Source: Agrobacterium rubi TR3 = NBRC 13261 (GTDB taxonomy: Bacteria > Pseudomonadota > Alphaproteobacteria > Rhizobiales > Rhizobiaceae). From it: a stretch of DNA of 52,489 nucleotides. The notes under the pieces are model-generated. The model ran no database searches, was not told the DNA's origin, and saw only the letters and a program-made list of their open reading frames with translations. The translations under genes were made by a program, and so were the position numbers. Below are positions 40,994 through 50,542 of this stretch, piece by piece. The stretch spans positions 1 through 52,489 of the forward strand of contig NZ_BBJU01000018.1 in NCBI RefSeq assembly GCF_000739935.1, given 5' to 3'. Position 1 is the first letter of the stretch, and every line of letters begins with the position of its first letter.

Positions 40994-43348
40994 ATGACGA
41001 ACGTGCGGCGGGCGACTGCAGGCGATGAACGCTTGTATGCCAAAATATGCGATGTAGCTGCATGGGGAGACAAGCTTTCTGGTTTCATGGTGGGGGTTAC
41101 CACCTGGCCAAAGAGCCGACTTCAGTTACCCCAACTGGAAACACTTCTTAAGCGGCTGATACCGGTCCTCATTTTAGCTTTTCTGATTGTCGTTGCGGCC
41201 TCGCGTATTCTTGGCATCGTAGCGGAATCAGGACGCATGGAGGAATCGGCGCGCCAGGCAACGGCACTTTCGGCGCTTGCGGCAAAGGCGGCGCTCATGG
41301 GCGACGAAGTCCTTTTCGCCACGCAGGACCGCACGGCGGCCGAGACTCGCCTTGGACGGGCTTTTCCAGCAGGGGGCCTCAACAACAACACCCTGCTTTT
41401 GATCGCGGGCAATGACGGCCGGATTTTTGCTGGTATCGGCAACGAAGCCTCCAGCTATCTGGGGACATCGCTCACCGGTCTGCTGCCGGAAATCGCCATT
41501 GTCCGGCGTTTCCCGGATGCGCCCGGCACCGTCGAGACCGATATCGAAGGTACACCGCATTACGCCACCATGCTGCCGCTGGGTACCGATGGCGGCATGA
41601 TCATCGCAGCCCGTTCGCTGGAGCCGATCCGCTCCTTCTGGCGCAGCGAAGTGGCCATGAACGTCACGCTGTTCACCGGCATCTCCGCCATCCTGCTCGT
41701 CATTCTCTATGCCTATTACATGCAGGTGAAACGGGCGCGCACGGCAGACGAAATCTTCCTGGAATCGAACCTGCGCGTCGAAACGGCGCTATCACGCGGA
41801 CGCTGCGGCCTTTGGGATTTCGATCTTTCCACACGCCGCATGTTCTGGTCCACGTCTCTTTATGAAATTCTCGGCCTTCCACCCAAAACCGAACCGCTGT
41901 CCTTCAGCGATGCGGCCCGCATGATGCAGTCGGAAGACGGCAATCTCTACGAGCTGGCCCGCTCCGTCGGCTGTGGCGAACTGCGCCAGATCGACCAGGT
42001 GTTCCGCATGCGCCACGCCCATGGTCACTATGTCTGGCTACGTGCCCGTGCCCAGGTCATCCACACCTCCGCAGGCCCGCGCGTCATCGGCATCGCCATG
42101 GACACCACCGAACAGCACCGTCTGGCCCAGCGTTACGCCGAAGCCGACCAGCGTCTGGCGGACGCCATCGAGAGCACGTCCGAAGCCTTTGTATTGTGGG
42201 ACAAGAACGACCGTTTGGTCATGTGCAATGCCCACTTCCAGCAAGCCTATGGCCTGCCCGACAGCGTGCTGGTTGCAGGCACCGAACGCTCCGTCGTCAA
42301 CGCAGCTGCCTGCCGCCCCGTGGTGGAGCGCCGCGTCGCAGACCCGGACCAATCAGGCCTGTCACGCACAATGGAAGTCCAGCTGGCCGATGCCCGTTGG
42401 CTGCAGATCAACGAACGACGCACCCGTGACGGCGGTCTGGTGTCCGTCGGTACCAACATCACACTTCTCAAACGCCACGAAGAACGCCTGCGCGATTCCG
42501 AAAAGCGACTGATGGCGACAATCGGTGACCTGTCGTCCTCCCGCCACAAGCTGGAGCGTCAAAAGACCGAGCTTTCCGACGCCAATGCGCTTTATCAGGC
42601 GGAAAAAGAACGTGCCGAAGCGGCCAATACTGCGAAATCCGAGTTCCTCGCCAATATGAGCCATGAGCTGCGTACTCCGCTCAACGCCATTCTCGGTTTT
42701 TCGGAAATTCTTCTCAACGAGATGTTCGGCCCCGTCGGATCGCCGAAATATTCGGAATATGCTCGCGATATTCATGACAGTGGCAAGCATCTGCTCCACG
42801 TCATCAACGACATCCTCGATATGTCGAAGATCGAAGCCGGCCATATGCGGATCAACTGCGAGAAGGTCGATCTGGCACCTTTGGTCGAAGAAACGCTGCG
42901 CCTCACCGCCATTCAGGCCGCGCAGAAGAACATCTCCATCCAGCAGCGCGTGTGTGCGGACATGCACATGGCCGTCGATCGTCGCGCCATGAAGCAGATC
43001 ATGCTCAACCTCCTGTCGAATGCGGTGAAATTCACCGGTGAAGGTGGACGCGTGGAGCTTCGCACGCATGTGCATCAAAGGGGATTGATGCTGACCATCG
43101 CCGATACCGGCATCGGTATTCCCAGCACATCCATCAACAAGATCGGCCAGCCCTTCGAACAGGTGCAGAGCCAATACGCCAAGAGCCAGGGCGGCTCGGG
43201 CCTTGGCCTCGCCATCTCCCGCTCGCTGGTCAAGCTGCATGGCGGCTCGATGAAAATCCGCTCCTGCGTCGGCAAGGGTACGGTGGTCGCGCTGATGATA
43301 CCGCATGCGGAGACGGTGCAGCCGCTGGCATCGGCATCGGTCCACTGA
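40994..43348 (+). CDS. PAS-domain sensor histidine kinase
   Basis: A 784-residue membrane kinase. Two helices near residues 56-76 and 225-245 enclose a periplasmic sensor region of about 150 residues. Two PAS-like domains follow: residues ~255-380, ending in 'GPRVIGIAMDTTEQHRLAQR', and ~385-495, starting at 'DAIESTSEAFVLWDKNDRLV'. The kinase core has the phosphorylated His557 in 'NMSHELRTPLNAILGFSEIL', the N box 'QIMLNLLSNAVKFTGEGGRV', and 'DTGIGIPSTSINKIGQPFEQ' with 'GGSGLGLAISRSLVKLHGGS'. There is no receiver domain, so its response regulator is elsewhere. The ATG has AAGGCGGG upstream. It shares a strong terminator with the convergent phosphoesterase gene. The signal sensed is unknown. Confidence 0.9.
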   Translation: MTNVRRATAGDERLYAKICDVAAWGDKLSGFMVGVTTWPKSRLQLPQLETLLKRLIPVLILAFLIVVAASRILGIVAESGRMEESARQATALSALAAKAALMGDEVLFATQDRTAAETRLGRAFPAGGLNNNTLLLIAGNDGRIFAGIGNEASSYLGTSLTGLLPEIAIVRRFPDAPGTVETDIEGTPHYATMLPLGTDGGMIIAARSLEPIRSFWRSEVAMNVTLFTGISAILLVILYAYYMQVKRARTADEIFLESNLRVETALSRGRCGLWDFDLSTRRMFWSTSLYEILGLPPKTEPLSFSDAARMMQSEDGNLYELARSVGCGELRQIDQVFRMRHAHGHYVWLRARAQVIHTSAGPRVIGIAMDTTEQHRLAQRYAEADQRLADAIESTSEAFVLWDKNDRLVMCNAHFQQAYGLPDSVLVAGTERSVVNAAACRPVVERRVADPDQSGLSRTMEVQLADARWLQINERRTRDGGLVSVGTNITLLKRHEERLRDSEKRLMATIGDLSSSRHKLERQKTELSDANALYQAEKERAEAANTAKSEFLANMSHELRTPLNAILGFSEILLNEMFGPVGSPKYSEYARDIHDSGKHLLHVINDILDMSKIEAGHMRINCEKVDLAPLVEETLRLTAIQAAQKNISIQQRVCADMHMAVDRRAMKQIMLNLLSNAVKFTGEGGRVELRTHVHQRGLMLTIADTGIGIPSTSINKIGQPFEQVQSQYAKSQGGSGLGLAISRSLVKLHGGSMKIRSCVGKGTVVALMIPHAETVQPLASASVH

Positions 43349-43352
43349 ACAC

Positions 43353-43395
43353 AAAAAAGCGGGCCTCACCATTCAAGGTGAGGCCCGCCGTTTTT
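43353..43395. terminator. Bidirectional Rho-independent terminator
   Basis: A 12-bp perfect stem GCGGGCCTCACC (43359-43370), loop ATTCAA, GGTGAGGCCCGC (43377-43388), flanked by AAAAAA (43353-43358) on the left and TTTTT (43391-43395) on the right. It can end transcription of the kinase gene on the plus strand and of the phosphoesterase gene on the minus strand. Confidence 0.92.
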
Positions 43396-43415
43396 AAATA
43401 CTGCATACAGTAAAA

Positions 43416-44534
43416 TCAGGGCGCGCGACGAAGCGTAAAGCGCGTCAGCTCCGATGGTTTACCCAGCCGTAGCGCAAAGCCCGGCCATAGCGCAGTGCCG
43501 TTGTTGACGTAGAGCTGCATGCCACCCACCTGATAGAAGCCAGACACGAAGCCATTATTGGCACGCGCAACGAGCTTGTGCAGACCCAACACCATGCCGC
43601 CATGGGTATGGCCGGACAGCTGCAACGCCACGCCCATCTTCGCATTGCGCGCGGCTTCCTTAGGCTGGTGGTCGAGCAGGATGATGGGCGCCTGTTCCGG
43701 CGCACCGCGCAGCGCCGCTGCAATATCCGGCTGCGGGAACGGTGTTCTGGACGACGACAGATCGGTAACGCCCGCGATCACCAGCTTTTCGCCATTTCTG
43801 TCGAGCACCGTGTGCCCGTTGATCAGCGTGGTCATGTTGAGACCCTGGTAGTATTTCATCCACTCCTCATAGCCGAAGAAATACTCGTGGTTCCCCGCAA
43901 CGGTGATCACCCCATCGCGCGCTTTAAGATTTGCCAGCGGTGCAATATCGCCGCTGCGGGCCTGAATGCTGCCATCGATCAGATCACCTGTTATCACGAT
44001 CAAATCGGGATTGAGCGCGTTGGTTTTCTCCACCACTGATTTTGCCCACTCGGCAGAGAACAGCCGACTGATGTGGAGGTCGGTCAGTTGCACCATCTGA
44101 TAGCCGTCGAAGGCCGGTGGCAGACCCGGAATGGCGACTTCGATATCCTTCAATGGCGGAACACGGATGGCCTGGCTGACGGCAAAAGCCGAAAGGCCGA
44201 GTGCTGCCAGTCCCATCGCGTAGCGAACGCCGGCCGGCACCGCCGGAAAATGGCCCTTGAACGGCCATACCACCAGCGAGATGATATCGAGCGCGATCTG
44301 CAGGAATGCCAGCAGAATAATGGTGCCCATCAGGACGTTGAAGGCGATGACCAGCGGCCGGAAGAATTCAGGAGAAAAGACCGATCCCGAAGAGAGACGG
44401 TTGAACAGGTGATATTGCGATGCGATCAGAAGGATCAATGCGATAACGGCTTTGACGGACCACAACCACGGCAGCGGCTGAAGAAATCGCACGGCAACGA
44501 CCAGCCAGGGAATTCCGAAAATCAGATGAAACAT
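43416..44534 (-). CDS. Membrane-anchored metallophosphoesterase
   Basis: A 372-residue protein with four N-terminal membrane helices and a calcineurin-like phosphoesterase domain facing the outside or cytoplasm. All metal-binding motifs are there: Asp152-x-His154 in 'QLTDLHIS', Asp184 in 'VITGDLIDGS', Asn215-His216 in 'VAGNHEYFFG', His289 in 'LLDHQP' and His309/His311 in 'SGHTHGGMVL'. This layout is that of YkuE/YaeI-type enzymes, which act on lipid or envelope phosphates. The ATG at 44534 is chosen because the 44 residues upstream are not membrane-like; AAAGGC precedes it. Convergent with the PAS kinase. Confidence 0.87.
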   Translation of the reverse strand: MFHLIFGIPWLVVAVRFLQPLPWLWSVKAVIALILLIASQYHLFNRLSSGSVFSPEFFRPLVIAFNVLMGTIILLAFLQIALDIISLVVWPFKGHFPAVPAGVRYAMGLAALGLSAFAVSQAIRVPPLKDIEVAIPGLPPAFDGYQMVQLTDLHISRLFSAEWAKSVVEKTNALNPDLIVITGDLIDGSIQARSGDIAPLANLKARDGVITVAGNHEYFFGYEEWMKYYQGLNMTTLINGHTVLDRNGEKLVIAGVTDLSSSRTPFPQPDIAAALRGAPEQAPIILLDHQPKEAARNAKMGVALQLSGHTHGGMVLGLHKLVARANNGFVSGFYQVGGMQLYVNNGTALWPGFALRLGKPSELTRFTLRRAP

Positions 44535-44662
44535 GAATATGCCTTTGTGTTTGATCCTGTTTACGAGCGCGACATGCAAACGGATCAACCCACTCCTGAG
44601 ATGGATCGATCCGTACTGCCACGCCAAAACCTGAAACAAAGATGGTGCCTGGAGACGAATGC

Positions 44663-45070
44663 TCAAGGCACGGAGACGTTCTTCCTCACATCATAGCAAA
44701 CAAAGGCGATCTTGTTGCCATCGGGGTCGCGAACATAGGCGGCGTAAAAACCTTCGCCGTAATCCGGGCGCAGGCCCGGCGCGCCCTCATCCGATCCACC
44801 ATTTGTCATGGCAAGTCCATGCAGCCGATCAATCGTATCGGAACCATCGATCACGAACGCCGTCATCGTGCCGTTGCCAACGCCAGCCGTGCCACCATCG
44901 AAGGGATAACCCGTTGCGAAACGTGGTGCGTTGACATCGCTCTTGTCACCCCAGAACGAGACCTGCTCGTCTTTGTAACACTGCTTCAGTCCCATCTCGG
45001 TAAAAATCGGATCGTAGAACAGCACAGCGCGGTCCAGATCCGTCGTGCCAACCATGGTGTATCCAATCAT
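44663..45070 (-). CDS. VOC-superfamily protein (glyoxalase/bleomycin-resistance fold)
   Basis: A 135-residue protein starting MIGYTMVGTTDLDRAVLFYD, of the vicinal oxygen chelate fold, made of two beta-alpha-beta-beta-beta modules. The end 'YAAYVRDPDGNKIAFVCYD' is the family's usual final motif with the metal-site Glu replaced by Ala (NKIAF instead of NxxE-F), so metal binding may be incomplete. Role unknown; many relatives bind small hydrophobic or antibiotic ligands. The ATG at 45070 has GGAG upstream; an ATG at 45100 is also in frame and lies eight bases after the glnE stop. Probably cotranscribed with glnE. Confidence 0.8.
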   Translation of the reverse strand: MIGYTMVGTTDLDRAVLFYDPIFTEMGLKQCYKDEQVSFWGDKSDVNAPRFATGYPFDGGTAGVGNGTMTAFVIDGSDTIDRLHGLAMTNGGSDEGAPGLRPDYGEGFYAAYVRDPDGNKIAFVCYDVRKNVSVP

Positions 45071-45108
45071 CTGCTCATCTCCAGCTTGAGGTTGGTACAT
45101 CCTATAAT

Positions 45109-48078
45109 TTAGTCCTTTGTCGCCACAACCGCTGAAAATGCCTTCCGCACAGTTTTCGACAGTCGCTTCACCTCACCTTCCAGCGTGCCGATATCAGGGC
45201 AATCACCGGCACGGCAGACGAGGTCGATCAGCCCGGCAGGCGCTTGCTTCGGTTCGAAATCGCTGTCGATGCATAGGCGGATGATCTGGGAAAGTTCGGT
45301 GAAGAGGTTGAGCGCGGCCATGCAGTCGTCATAGGTCTGCGGCTCCATCGCGCCTGCCGCGACGCGTTTCCAAACATCCGCCGTGCTTTCCCCGGCCACA
45401 TGCGGCGGCAGGTCCTTTGCGGGCGCAACCAGCGTCAGATATTGCGCGATGAACTCCAGATCGACCAGACCGCCGGGGATCAGCTTGAAATCCCAACTAT
45501 TGGCAGGCGGCTTTTCCTCGCCGATCAGCTTGCGCATCTCGGCCACGTCAGCCGCAATCTTCGCCACATCCCGCTTCTGCGAGAGAACGGATGCAATGAT
45601 GCGTTCGGCATCCTCAATCAGCGAGGCATCACCGCAGATCAACCGTGCGCGGGATAGCGCCAGATGTTCCCATGTCCAGGCTTCCTCGCGCTGGTACTTC
45701 TCGAAGGTGGAAATGCGCGTCGCCACCGGCCCCTTATTGCCGGAAGGTCGCAGCCGCATATCGACTTCGTAGAGCACACCTTCCGCAGTCGGCGCTGATA
45801 ATGCCGAGATCAGCCTTTGCGTGACGCGGGTAAAGTATCGGACGGCATCCAGCGGCTTCGCCCCATCGGATTCAGACGCCGCATCATCATAATCATAGAG
45901 CAGGATGAGATCGACATCGGAGCCCGCCGTCAATTCGAACGAGCCCAGCTTCCCCATACCGACGACAGCAACGCGACCACCCGGATATATGCCATGCGCC
46001 GCCTCCATCTCGGCCATCACCGCCTTCACCGCTGCCTCTATCACAAGATCGGCAAGATAGGTGAAGGCGCGCGCCGCCACCTCACCCCGTATCGCACCCG
46101 TCAGCAACCGCACACCGATCAGGAAGCGCTGTTCGGCAGCAAAGATGCGCAGCCGATCGAGAATGTCTTCATAGTGCCGCGCCGGTGCCAGAAACCCCTG
46201 CATGCGTAGGCCGAGATACTCGCGCGTCGGGATTTCCGTCATCAGCGCCGGGTCCAGCATGCCATCGAAAACATGCGGGCGCGCAGCAATGATCTCCGCA
46301 AGTCTTGGCGCAGACGACATGATCGTCACCAGCAGAGACAGCAGCGCCGGGTTATTGCCCAGCAGCGAAAAAAGCTGAATTCCGGCAGGCAGGCCGGACA
46401 GGAAATTGTCGAACCGCAGCAGTGCCTCATCGGCCCGCTTACTCTTGCCAAAAGCTTGCAACAGTTCCGGCGTCAGCTCCGTCAATCGCTCCCGTGCCTC
46501 GACGGATTGCGTGGCGCGGTAGCGGCCATTGTGCCACGTCCGAATGACGCCCGACATGGATTCGGGGCGCTCGAAACCAAGCCTTGCCAGCGTCTTCAGC
46601 GTATCAGGGTCATCCTTCTGGCCGGTGAAGACCAGATTGCCGCTTTCGCCCGAAAGCTTGGTTTCCTGCTCGAACAGCGCCGAATATTTCCGCTCCACCA
46701 ACCGCAGCACCGTCTCCAGCTTTTCGGAAAACGCCTTGGTATCGGCAAAGCCCAGCATGAAGGCGATGCGTTTCAGCTCCGCCTCGGTATCGGGCAGAAT
46801 ATGCGTCTGCTCATCACGCACCATCTGGATGCGGTGTTCCACTTCACGCAGAAACCAGTAGGCATCCGTCAGCTTATCGCGCGTGCTGGCATCGATCCAC
46901 TTCGCCTCCGTCAGTGCCGCCAACGCTTCCTGCGTCGAGCGCACCCGCAGCGGTGCCATCCGACCGCCTGCAATCAACTGCTGCGTCTGCGCGAAGAATT
47001 CGATCTCGCGAATACCGCCGCGACCGAGTTTGATGTTGTGCCCCTTCACCGCAATCGCGCCATGGCCCTTATGCGCATGTATCTGCCGCTTGATGGAGTG
47101 GATATCGGCAATCGCCGCATAATCCAGATATTTGCGAAACACGAAGGGTGTCAGTTCCCGCAGGAAGCTTTCACCCGCCTTGATGTCCCCCGCCACCGGT
47201 CTTGCCTTGATATAGGCCGCACGCTCCCAGTTCTGCCCCCGTCCTTCATAATAGGTCAGCGCAGCCTCGACGGGTATGGCCAGCGGCGTGGAGCCAGGGT
47301 CAGGGCGCAGCCGCAAATCGGTTCTGAAGACATAACCATCCGCCGTCCGCTCCTGCATGATGCGGATCAGCCGTCGCATCATGCGTCCAAAGATTTCCAA
47401 CGCATCCAGCGGGTCGGGGATGATGCCGGAGGAAGGCTCGAAGAACACGACCGCATCGATATCGGATGAGTAATTCAGCTCCTGCGCACCCAGCTTGCCC
47501 ATGCCCAGCACGATCAGGCCAGAGCCCTCACTCGGCGCATCCTCATTCTTTAGCGTCAGCTTGCCACTATGGTGGTTGGCCAGAAGCAGATGGTCGATCG
47601 CCGCCGCCAGACTGGCATCGGCCATATCGCTCAGCCATCGTGTCGTATCTCTTGCCACAAAAATCCGTGCCAGATCGGCAAGTGCCGCGATAAAGGACAG
47701 TCGTCGCTTGGCAATCCGCAGCCGGGCCATCACCTCAGCCTCACTCGGCAGGGCGCCCTCATCATCCGGTCGCCAGCAATTGCGGGCGTCTTCGACCAGT
47801 CGCGCCAGCGTTGCATCCAGCGGTCCAGATATCGCCAGCGTCAGCAATCCCTCATCGGCGACTGCCGCGTCCCGCAAATAGGGTGACAATGACAATGCCT
47901 GCGCCACAAAATCCTTGAGCGGCCTGTCGCTCGCAAGAAGCGCTGCGACATCTGGTTCGCTCTTGCCGATATCCTTCAGGGTAGAGAGAACGGATTTCAG
48001 CTCCGTCTGCGTATAAGGACGGATCACCCCCGGCTGCACGTCTTCCAGCCGTCTTTCGACGGTTGCGGCTTCTTGCAC
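45109..48078 (-). CDS. glnE: Bifunctional glutamine synthetase adenylyltransferase/deadenylase
   Basis: A 989-residue enzyme that adenylylates (inactivates) and deadenylylates glutamine synthetase in response to the PII protein, thus coupling nitrogen status to ammonium assimilation. It has two nucleotidyltransferase domains: the N-terminal deadenylase half with 'LGAQELNYSSDIDAVVFFEP' (Asp206, Asp208) and the C-terminal adenylylating half with 'ELTAGSDVDLILLYDYDD' around residue 722. Linking regions are helical. The length fits GlnE of alphaproteobacteria. On the same strand, just upstream of it, are a sensor kinase, a response regulator and a Do-like protease. Confidence 0.95.
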   Translation of the reverse strand: MQEAATVERRLEDVQPGVIRPYTQTELKSVLSTLKDIGKSEPDVAALLASDRPLKDFVAQALSLSPYLRDAAVADEGLLTLAISGPLDATLARLVEDARNCWRPDDEGALPSEAEVMARLRIAKRRLSFIAALADLARIFVARDTTRWLSDMADASLAAAIDHLLLANHHSGKLTLKNEDAPSEGSGLIVLGMGKLGAQELNYSSDIDAVVFFEPSSGIIPDPLDALEIFGRMMRRLIRIMQERTADGYVFRTDLRLRPDPGSTPLAIPVEAALTYYEGRGQNWERAAYIKARPVAGDIKAGESFLRELTPFVFRKYLDYAAIADIHSIKRQIHAHKGHGAIAVKGHNIKLGRGGIREIEFFAQTQQLIAGGRMAPLRVRSTQEALAALTEAKWIDASTRDKLTDAYWFLREVEHRIQMVRDEQTHILPDTEAELKRIAFMLGFADTKAFSEKLETVLRLVERKYSALFEQETKLSGESGNLVFTGQKDDPDTLKTLARLGFERPESMSGVIRTWHNGRYRATQSVEARERLTELTPELLQAFGKSKRADEALLRFDNFLSGLPAGIQLFSLLGNNPALLSLLVTIMSSAPRLAEIIAARPHVFDGMLDPALMTEIPTREYLGLRMQGFLAPARHYEDILDRLRIFAAEQRFLIGVRLLTGAIRGEVAARAFTYLADLVIEAAVKAVMAEMEAAHGIYPGGRVAVVGMGKLGSFELTAGSDVDLILLYDYDDAASESDGAKPLDAVRYFTRVTQRLISALSAPTAEGVLYEVDMRLRPSGNKGPVATRISTFEKYQREEAWTWEHLALSRARLICGDASLIEDAERIIASVLSQKRDVAKIAADVAEMRKLIGEEKPPANSWDFKLIPGGLVDLEFIAQYLTLVAPAKDLPPHVAGESTADVWKRVAAGAMEPQTYDDCMAALNLFTELSQIIRLCIDSDFEPKQAPAGLIDLVCRAGDCPDIGTLEGEVKRLSKTVRKAFSAVVATKD

Positions 48079-48145
48079 TGTCTCTCTCCCTTACACGCTG
48101 AATGCCGATCTCACGGAATCGGCTTCATTGTTTTTGGGTAAGACC

Positions 48146-49555
48146 TTACGGTGTGGAAACGGGAAAAACCATCGAAACAGTCAGGCCGGGTGCCTCGGCA
48201 TTCTCAGGATCAGTATCGGAAAGCTGCAGCGACCCGCCGTGCAGCTCCATTACGGCCTCGACAAGCGACAAGCCCAGACCCGTTCCGGGCTTGGAGCGGC
48301 TTTCGTCCAGCCGCACGAAACGCTTGATGACCTCGTCACGCTTGGCTGCGGGAACACCGGGGCCATTGTCTGCAACCGAAAGCACGATCCCCTCGTCCTG
48401 CCGCGCCAGCCGCACGGCCAGCGCCTTCTTGCCCTCATGCCCGCTGGCGTATTTGATGGCGTTGTCGATGAGATTGGTCAGCGCCTGACCGATGAGTTCG
48501 CGGTTACCCTGCACGATCAGCCCCGGCGCAATATCCGCCGTCAGCGTCAAGCCTTCCTCATCGGCCACCGGCTCGTAAAGTTCGGCGCTATCCTCGGCAA
48601 TCGCAGAAACATCCACATCGCTCATCTCAGCGGCAATCGAACCGGCCTCGACACGGGAAATCATCAAAAGAGCATTGAAGGTGCGGATCAGCTGATCGGA
48701 TTCGGCAATGATGCCTTCCAGCGCTGCCCGGCGCTTGCCGTCATCCCGGTCTTCCAGCGCTTCGGTCGCCTTGTTGCGCAGGCGCGTCAGCGGCGTTTTG
48801 AGGTCATGCGCGATGTTGTCGGAAACCTGCCGCAGCCCTTCGTTCAGCTTCTCGATGCGTCCCAACATGGCGTTGAGCGAGCCCGAGAGCCGGTCGAATT
48901 CATCGCCGGAACGTCCCTGCGGCAGGCGCTGCGAAAGGTCGCCCGCCATGATCTTCTTCGTCGCATCCGACATGCGGTTGAGACGTTTCAGCGCATTACG
49001 CCCGATGGCAAACCAGATCAGAACCGCACCGCCACCCATAATCGCCAGCGCCACCATCAGCGCATTGCGCACCAGCAACCGGAACTTCGTCGGCTCGCCC
49101 AGATCGCGACCGACCAGAATGCGAAGTCCATTATCCAGACGGAAAATACTGGCCGTAGCGAGATGCTTCACGGCATCGCCGCTTTCGGAATAGCGCTCGT
49201 AACCGAACGGCAATTCGGTCCAGCCCTCACTGTCGAAAACACCTGGCTGCACGGAGGCGACGTTACCCGCCAGAATTTCACCATTCGGCCCGGCAATCAC
49301 ATAAAGGCTCGCCCCCGGCTGGCGCGCGCGGCGCTCCATCATCCGCAGCAGCGGGTTGATGCCACCGCGATTATAAACGCGCTGAACGTCGTTGACCTCC
49401 TGCTGCACGGCATCGCGCGTCTGCTGGTTCAGCAAACCCTCGGACAGCGCGGTGACATAGAAAACCAGGAAAGCGGCGCAAAGCGCGAAAAGCAGGATAT
49501 AGAGCGCCGAAAGGCGCACCGCCGTCGAGCTGAACAAAAGACGAAGACGGGCCAT
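48146..49555 (-). CDS. Membrane sensor histidine kinase
   Basis: A 469-residue two-component kinase. Two membrane helices (~13-36 and ~163-184) enclose a periplasmic sensor. A HAMP segment follows ('MSDATKKIMAGDLSQRLPQG'), then the phosphorylated His250 in 'DNIAHDLKTPLTRLRNKATE', the N box 'QALTNLIDNAIKYASGHEGK' and the ATP lid 'SVADNGPGVPAAKRDEVIKR'. The preceding gene on this strand is its regulator, nine bases away. In rhizobia this kinase-regulator pair stands between a Do-like protease and glnE; its signal is not known to me. Confidence 0.92.
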   Translation of the reverse strand: MARLRLLFSSTAVRLSALYILLFALCAAFLVFYVTALSEGLLNQQTRDAVQQEVNDVQRVYNRGGINPLLRMMERRARQPGASLYVIAGPNGEILAGNVASVQPGVFDSEGWTELPFGYERYSESGDAVKHLATASIFRLDNGLRILVGRDLGEPTKFRLLVRNALMVALAIMGGGAVLIWFAIGRNALKRLNRMSDATKKIMAGDLSQRLPQGRSGDEFDRLSGSLNAMLGRIEKLNEGLRQVSDNIAHDLKTPLTRLRNKATEALEDRDDGKRRAALEGIIAESDQLIRTFNALLMISRVEAGSIAAEMSDVDVSAIAEDSAELYEPVADEEGLTLTADIAPGLIVQGNRELIGQALTNLIDNAIKYASGHEGKKALAVRLARQDEGIVLSVADNGPGVPAAKRDEVIKRFVRLDESRSKPGTGLGLSLVEAVMELHGGSLQLSDTDPENAEAPGLTVSMVFPVSTP

Positions 49556-49564
49556 GAGGCGGCG

Positions 49565-50242
49565 TTACCCCTCGTCCTTCATCATGTAACCGGCGCCGCG
49601 AATGGTTTTCAGCAGCGGCTTGTCGAAGTCCTTCTCGATCTTCGAGCGAAGGCGCGACACATGCACGTCGATGACATTGGTCTGCGGATCGAAATGGTAG
49701 TCCCACACATTTTCGAGCAGCATGGTACGCGTCACCACTTGGCCCGCATTCTTCATCAAATATTCCAGCAGGCGAAACTCGCGCGGCTGAAGGAGAATTT
49801 CCTTGCCGCCACGGCGCACATCGTGGGAAAGACGGTCGAGTTCCAGATCGCCGACACGGTAGATCATATCCTGCTCAGGCTTGCCCTTGCGGCGACCCAG
49901 CACTTCGATACGCGCCAGCAACTCGCTGAAAGCATAGGGCTTCGGCAGATAGTCATCGCCACCGGCGCGCAGACCCGTCACGCGGTCGTCCACCTGCCCC
50001 AGCGCGGACAGGATCAGCACCGGCGTTTCGATGCCACGACGGCGCAGCTCGCTGATGACGGATAGGCCATCACGGCGCGGCAACATGCGGTCGATGACCA
50101 TCACGTCATAGGCATTCTCGACGCCCATAAACAAACCGCTCTCGCCATCGCTGGCGTGATCGGCCACAATGCCCGCTTCCCGGAACGCCTTCGTCATATA
50201 GGCCGCAGCTTCCAGATCGTCTTCAATAACAAGAATCTTCAT
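49565..50242 (-). CDS. OmpR/PhoB-type response regulator
   Basis: A 225-residue DNA-binding regulator. The receiver domain (1-120) has the acidic pair in 'MKILVIEDDLEAAAYM', phospho-acceptor Asp51 in 'VMVIDRMLPRRDGL' and the conserved Lys in 'GGDDYLPKPYAFSELLAR'. The winged-helix output domain (~128-225) ends with 'NVIDVHVSRLRSKIEKDF', the recognition helix and wing. Start uncertain: the ATG at 50242 gives the family's standard N-terminus, but an in-frame ATG at 50323 has a strong AGGAG ribosome-binding site nine bases upstream and would add 27 residues. Paired with the kinase that follows. Confidence 0.92.
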   Translation of the reverse strand: MKILVIEDDLEAAAYMTKAFREAGIVADHASDGESGLFMGVENAYDVMVIDRMLPRRDGLSVISELRRRGIETPVLILSALGQVDDRVTGLRAGGDDYLPKPYAFSELLARIEVLGRRKGKPEQDMIYRVGDLELDRLSHDVRRGGKEILLQPREFRLLEYLMKNAGQVVTRTMLLENVWDYHFDPQTNVIDVHVSRLRSKIEKDFDKPLLKTIRGAGYMMKDEG

Positions 50243-50383
50243 GTGCGGGACAATAGCGTCCTCGACCTTCGCCACACAACTGGAAACAGTGGGGTTGCTA
50301 TCGTTATGCAGATTGCTTTCCATATGTTTCGGCTCCTGGGTGCTAGCAGACGATCGAAGTGAAACCTTATGCCGCCTTTTCAA

Positions 50384-50499
50384 CCGTCACCCCGCACTTG
50401 GATAGCGGGGTCCAGTGCGATCAGGTCTCTGATCGCTTAAGACTCTTCTGCCGCGCAGACGCGCGGCGGCTGGATCCCGGCTCAAGGCCGGGATGACGG
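50384..50499. repeat. Four-hairpin palindromic mosaic element
   Basis: Four stems in order: CCCCGC (50390-50395) / GCGGGG (50405-50410); GCGATCAG (50417-50424) / CTGATCGC (50429-50436); GCCGCGC (50450-50456) / GCGCGGC (50461-50467); ATCCCGGC (50474-50481) / GCCGGGAT (50487-50494). The whole block is framed by an inverted pair, CCGTCA (50384-50389) and TGACGG (50494-50499). Such mosaics are scattered between genes in many alphaproteobacteria. It lies between the protease gene and the response regulator gene. Confidence 0.8.
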
Positions 50500-50542
50500 A
50501 GAGAATGAGACGCACTCCGCAAAATATTTCGCCTTTAAAAGT

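Noticed and set aside
48128..50065. A 645-codon plus-strand frame across the sensor kinase and its regulator
   Set aside because: Covers two certain genes on the other strand; its sequence is the typical His/Arg/Gln-rich shadow type and matches nothing.
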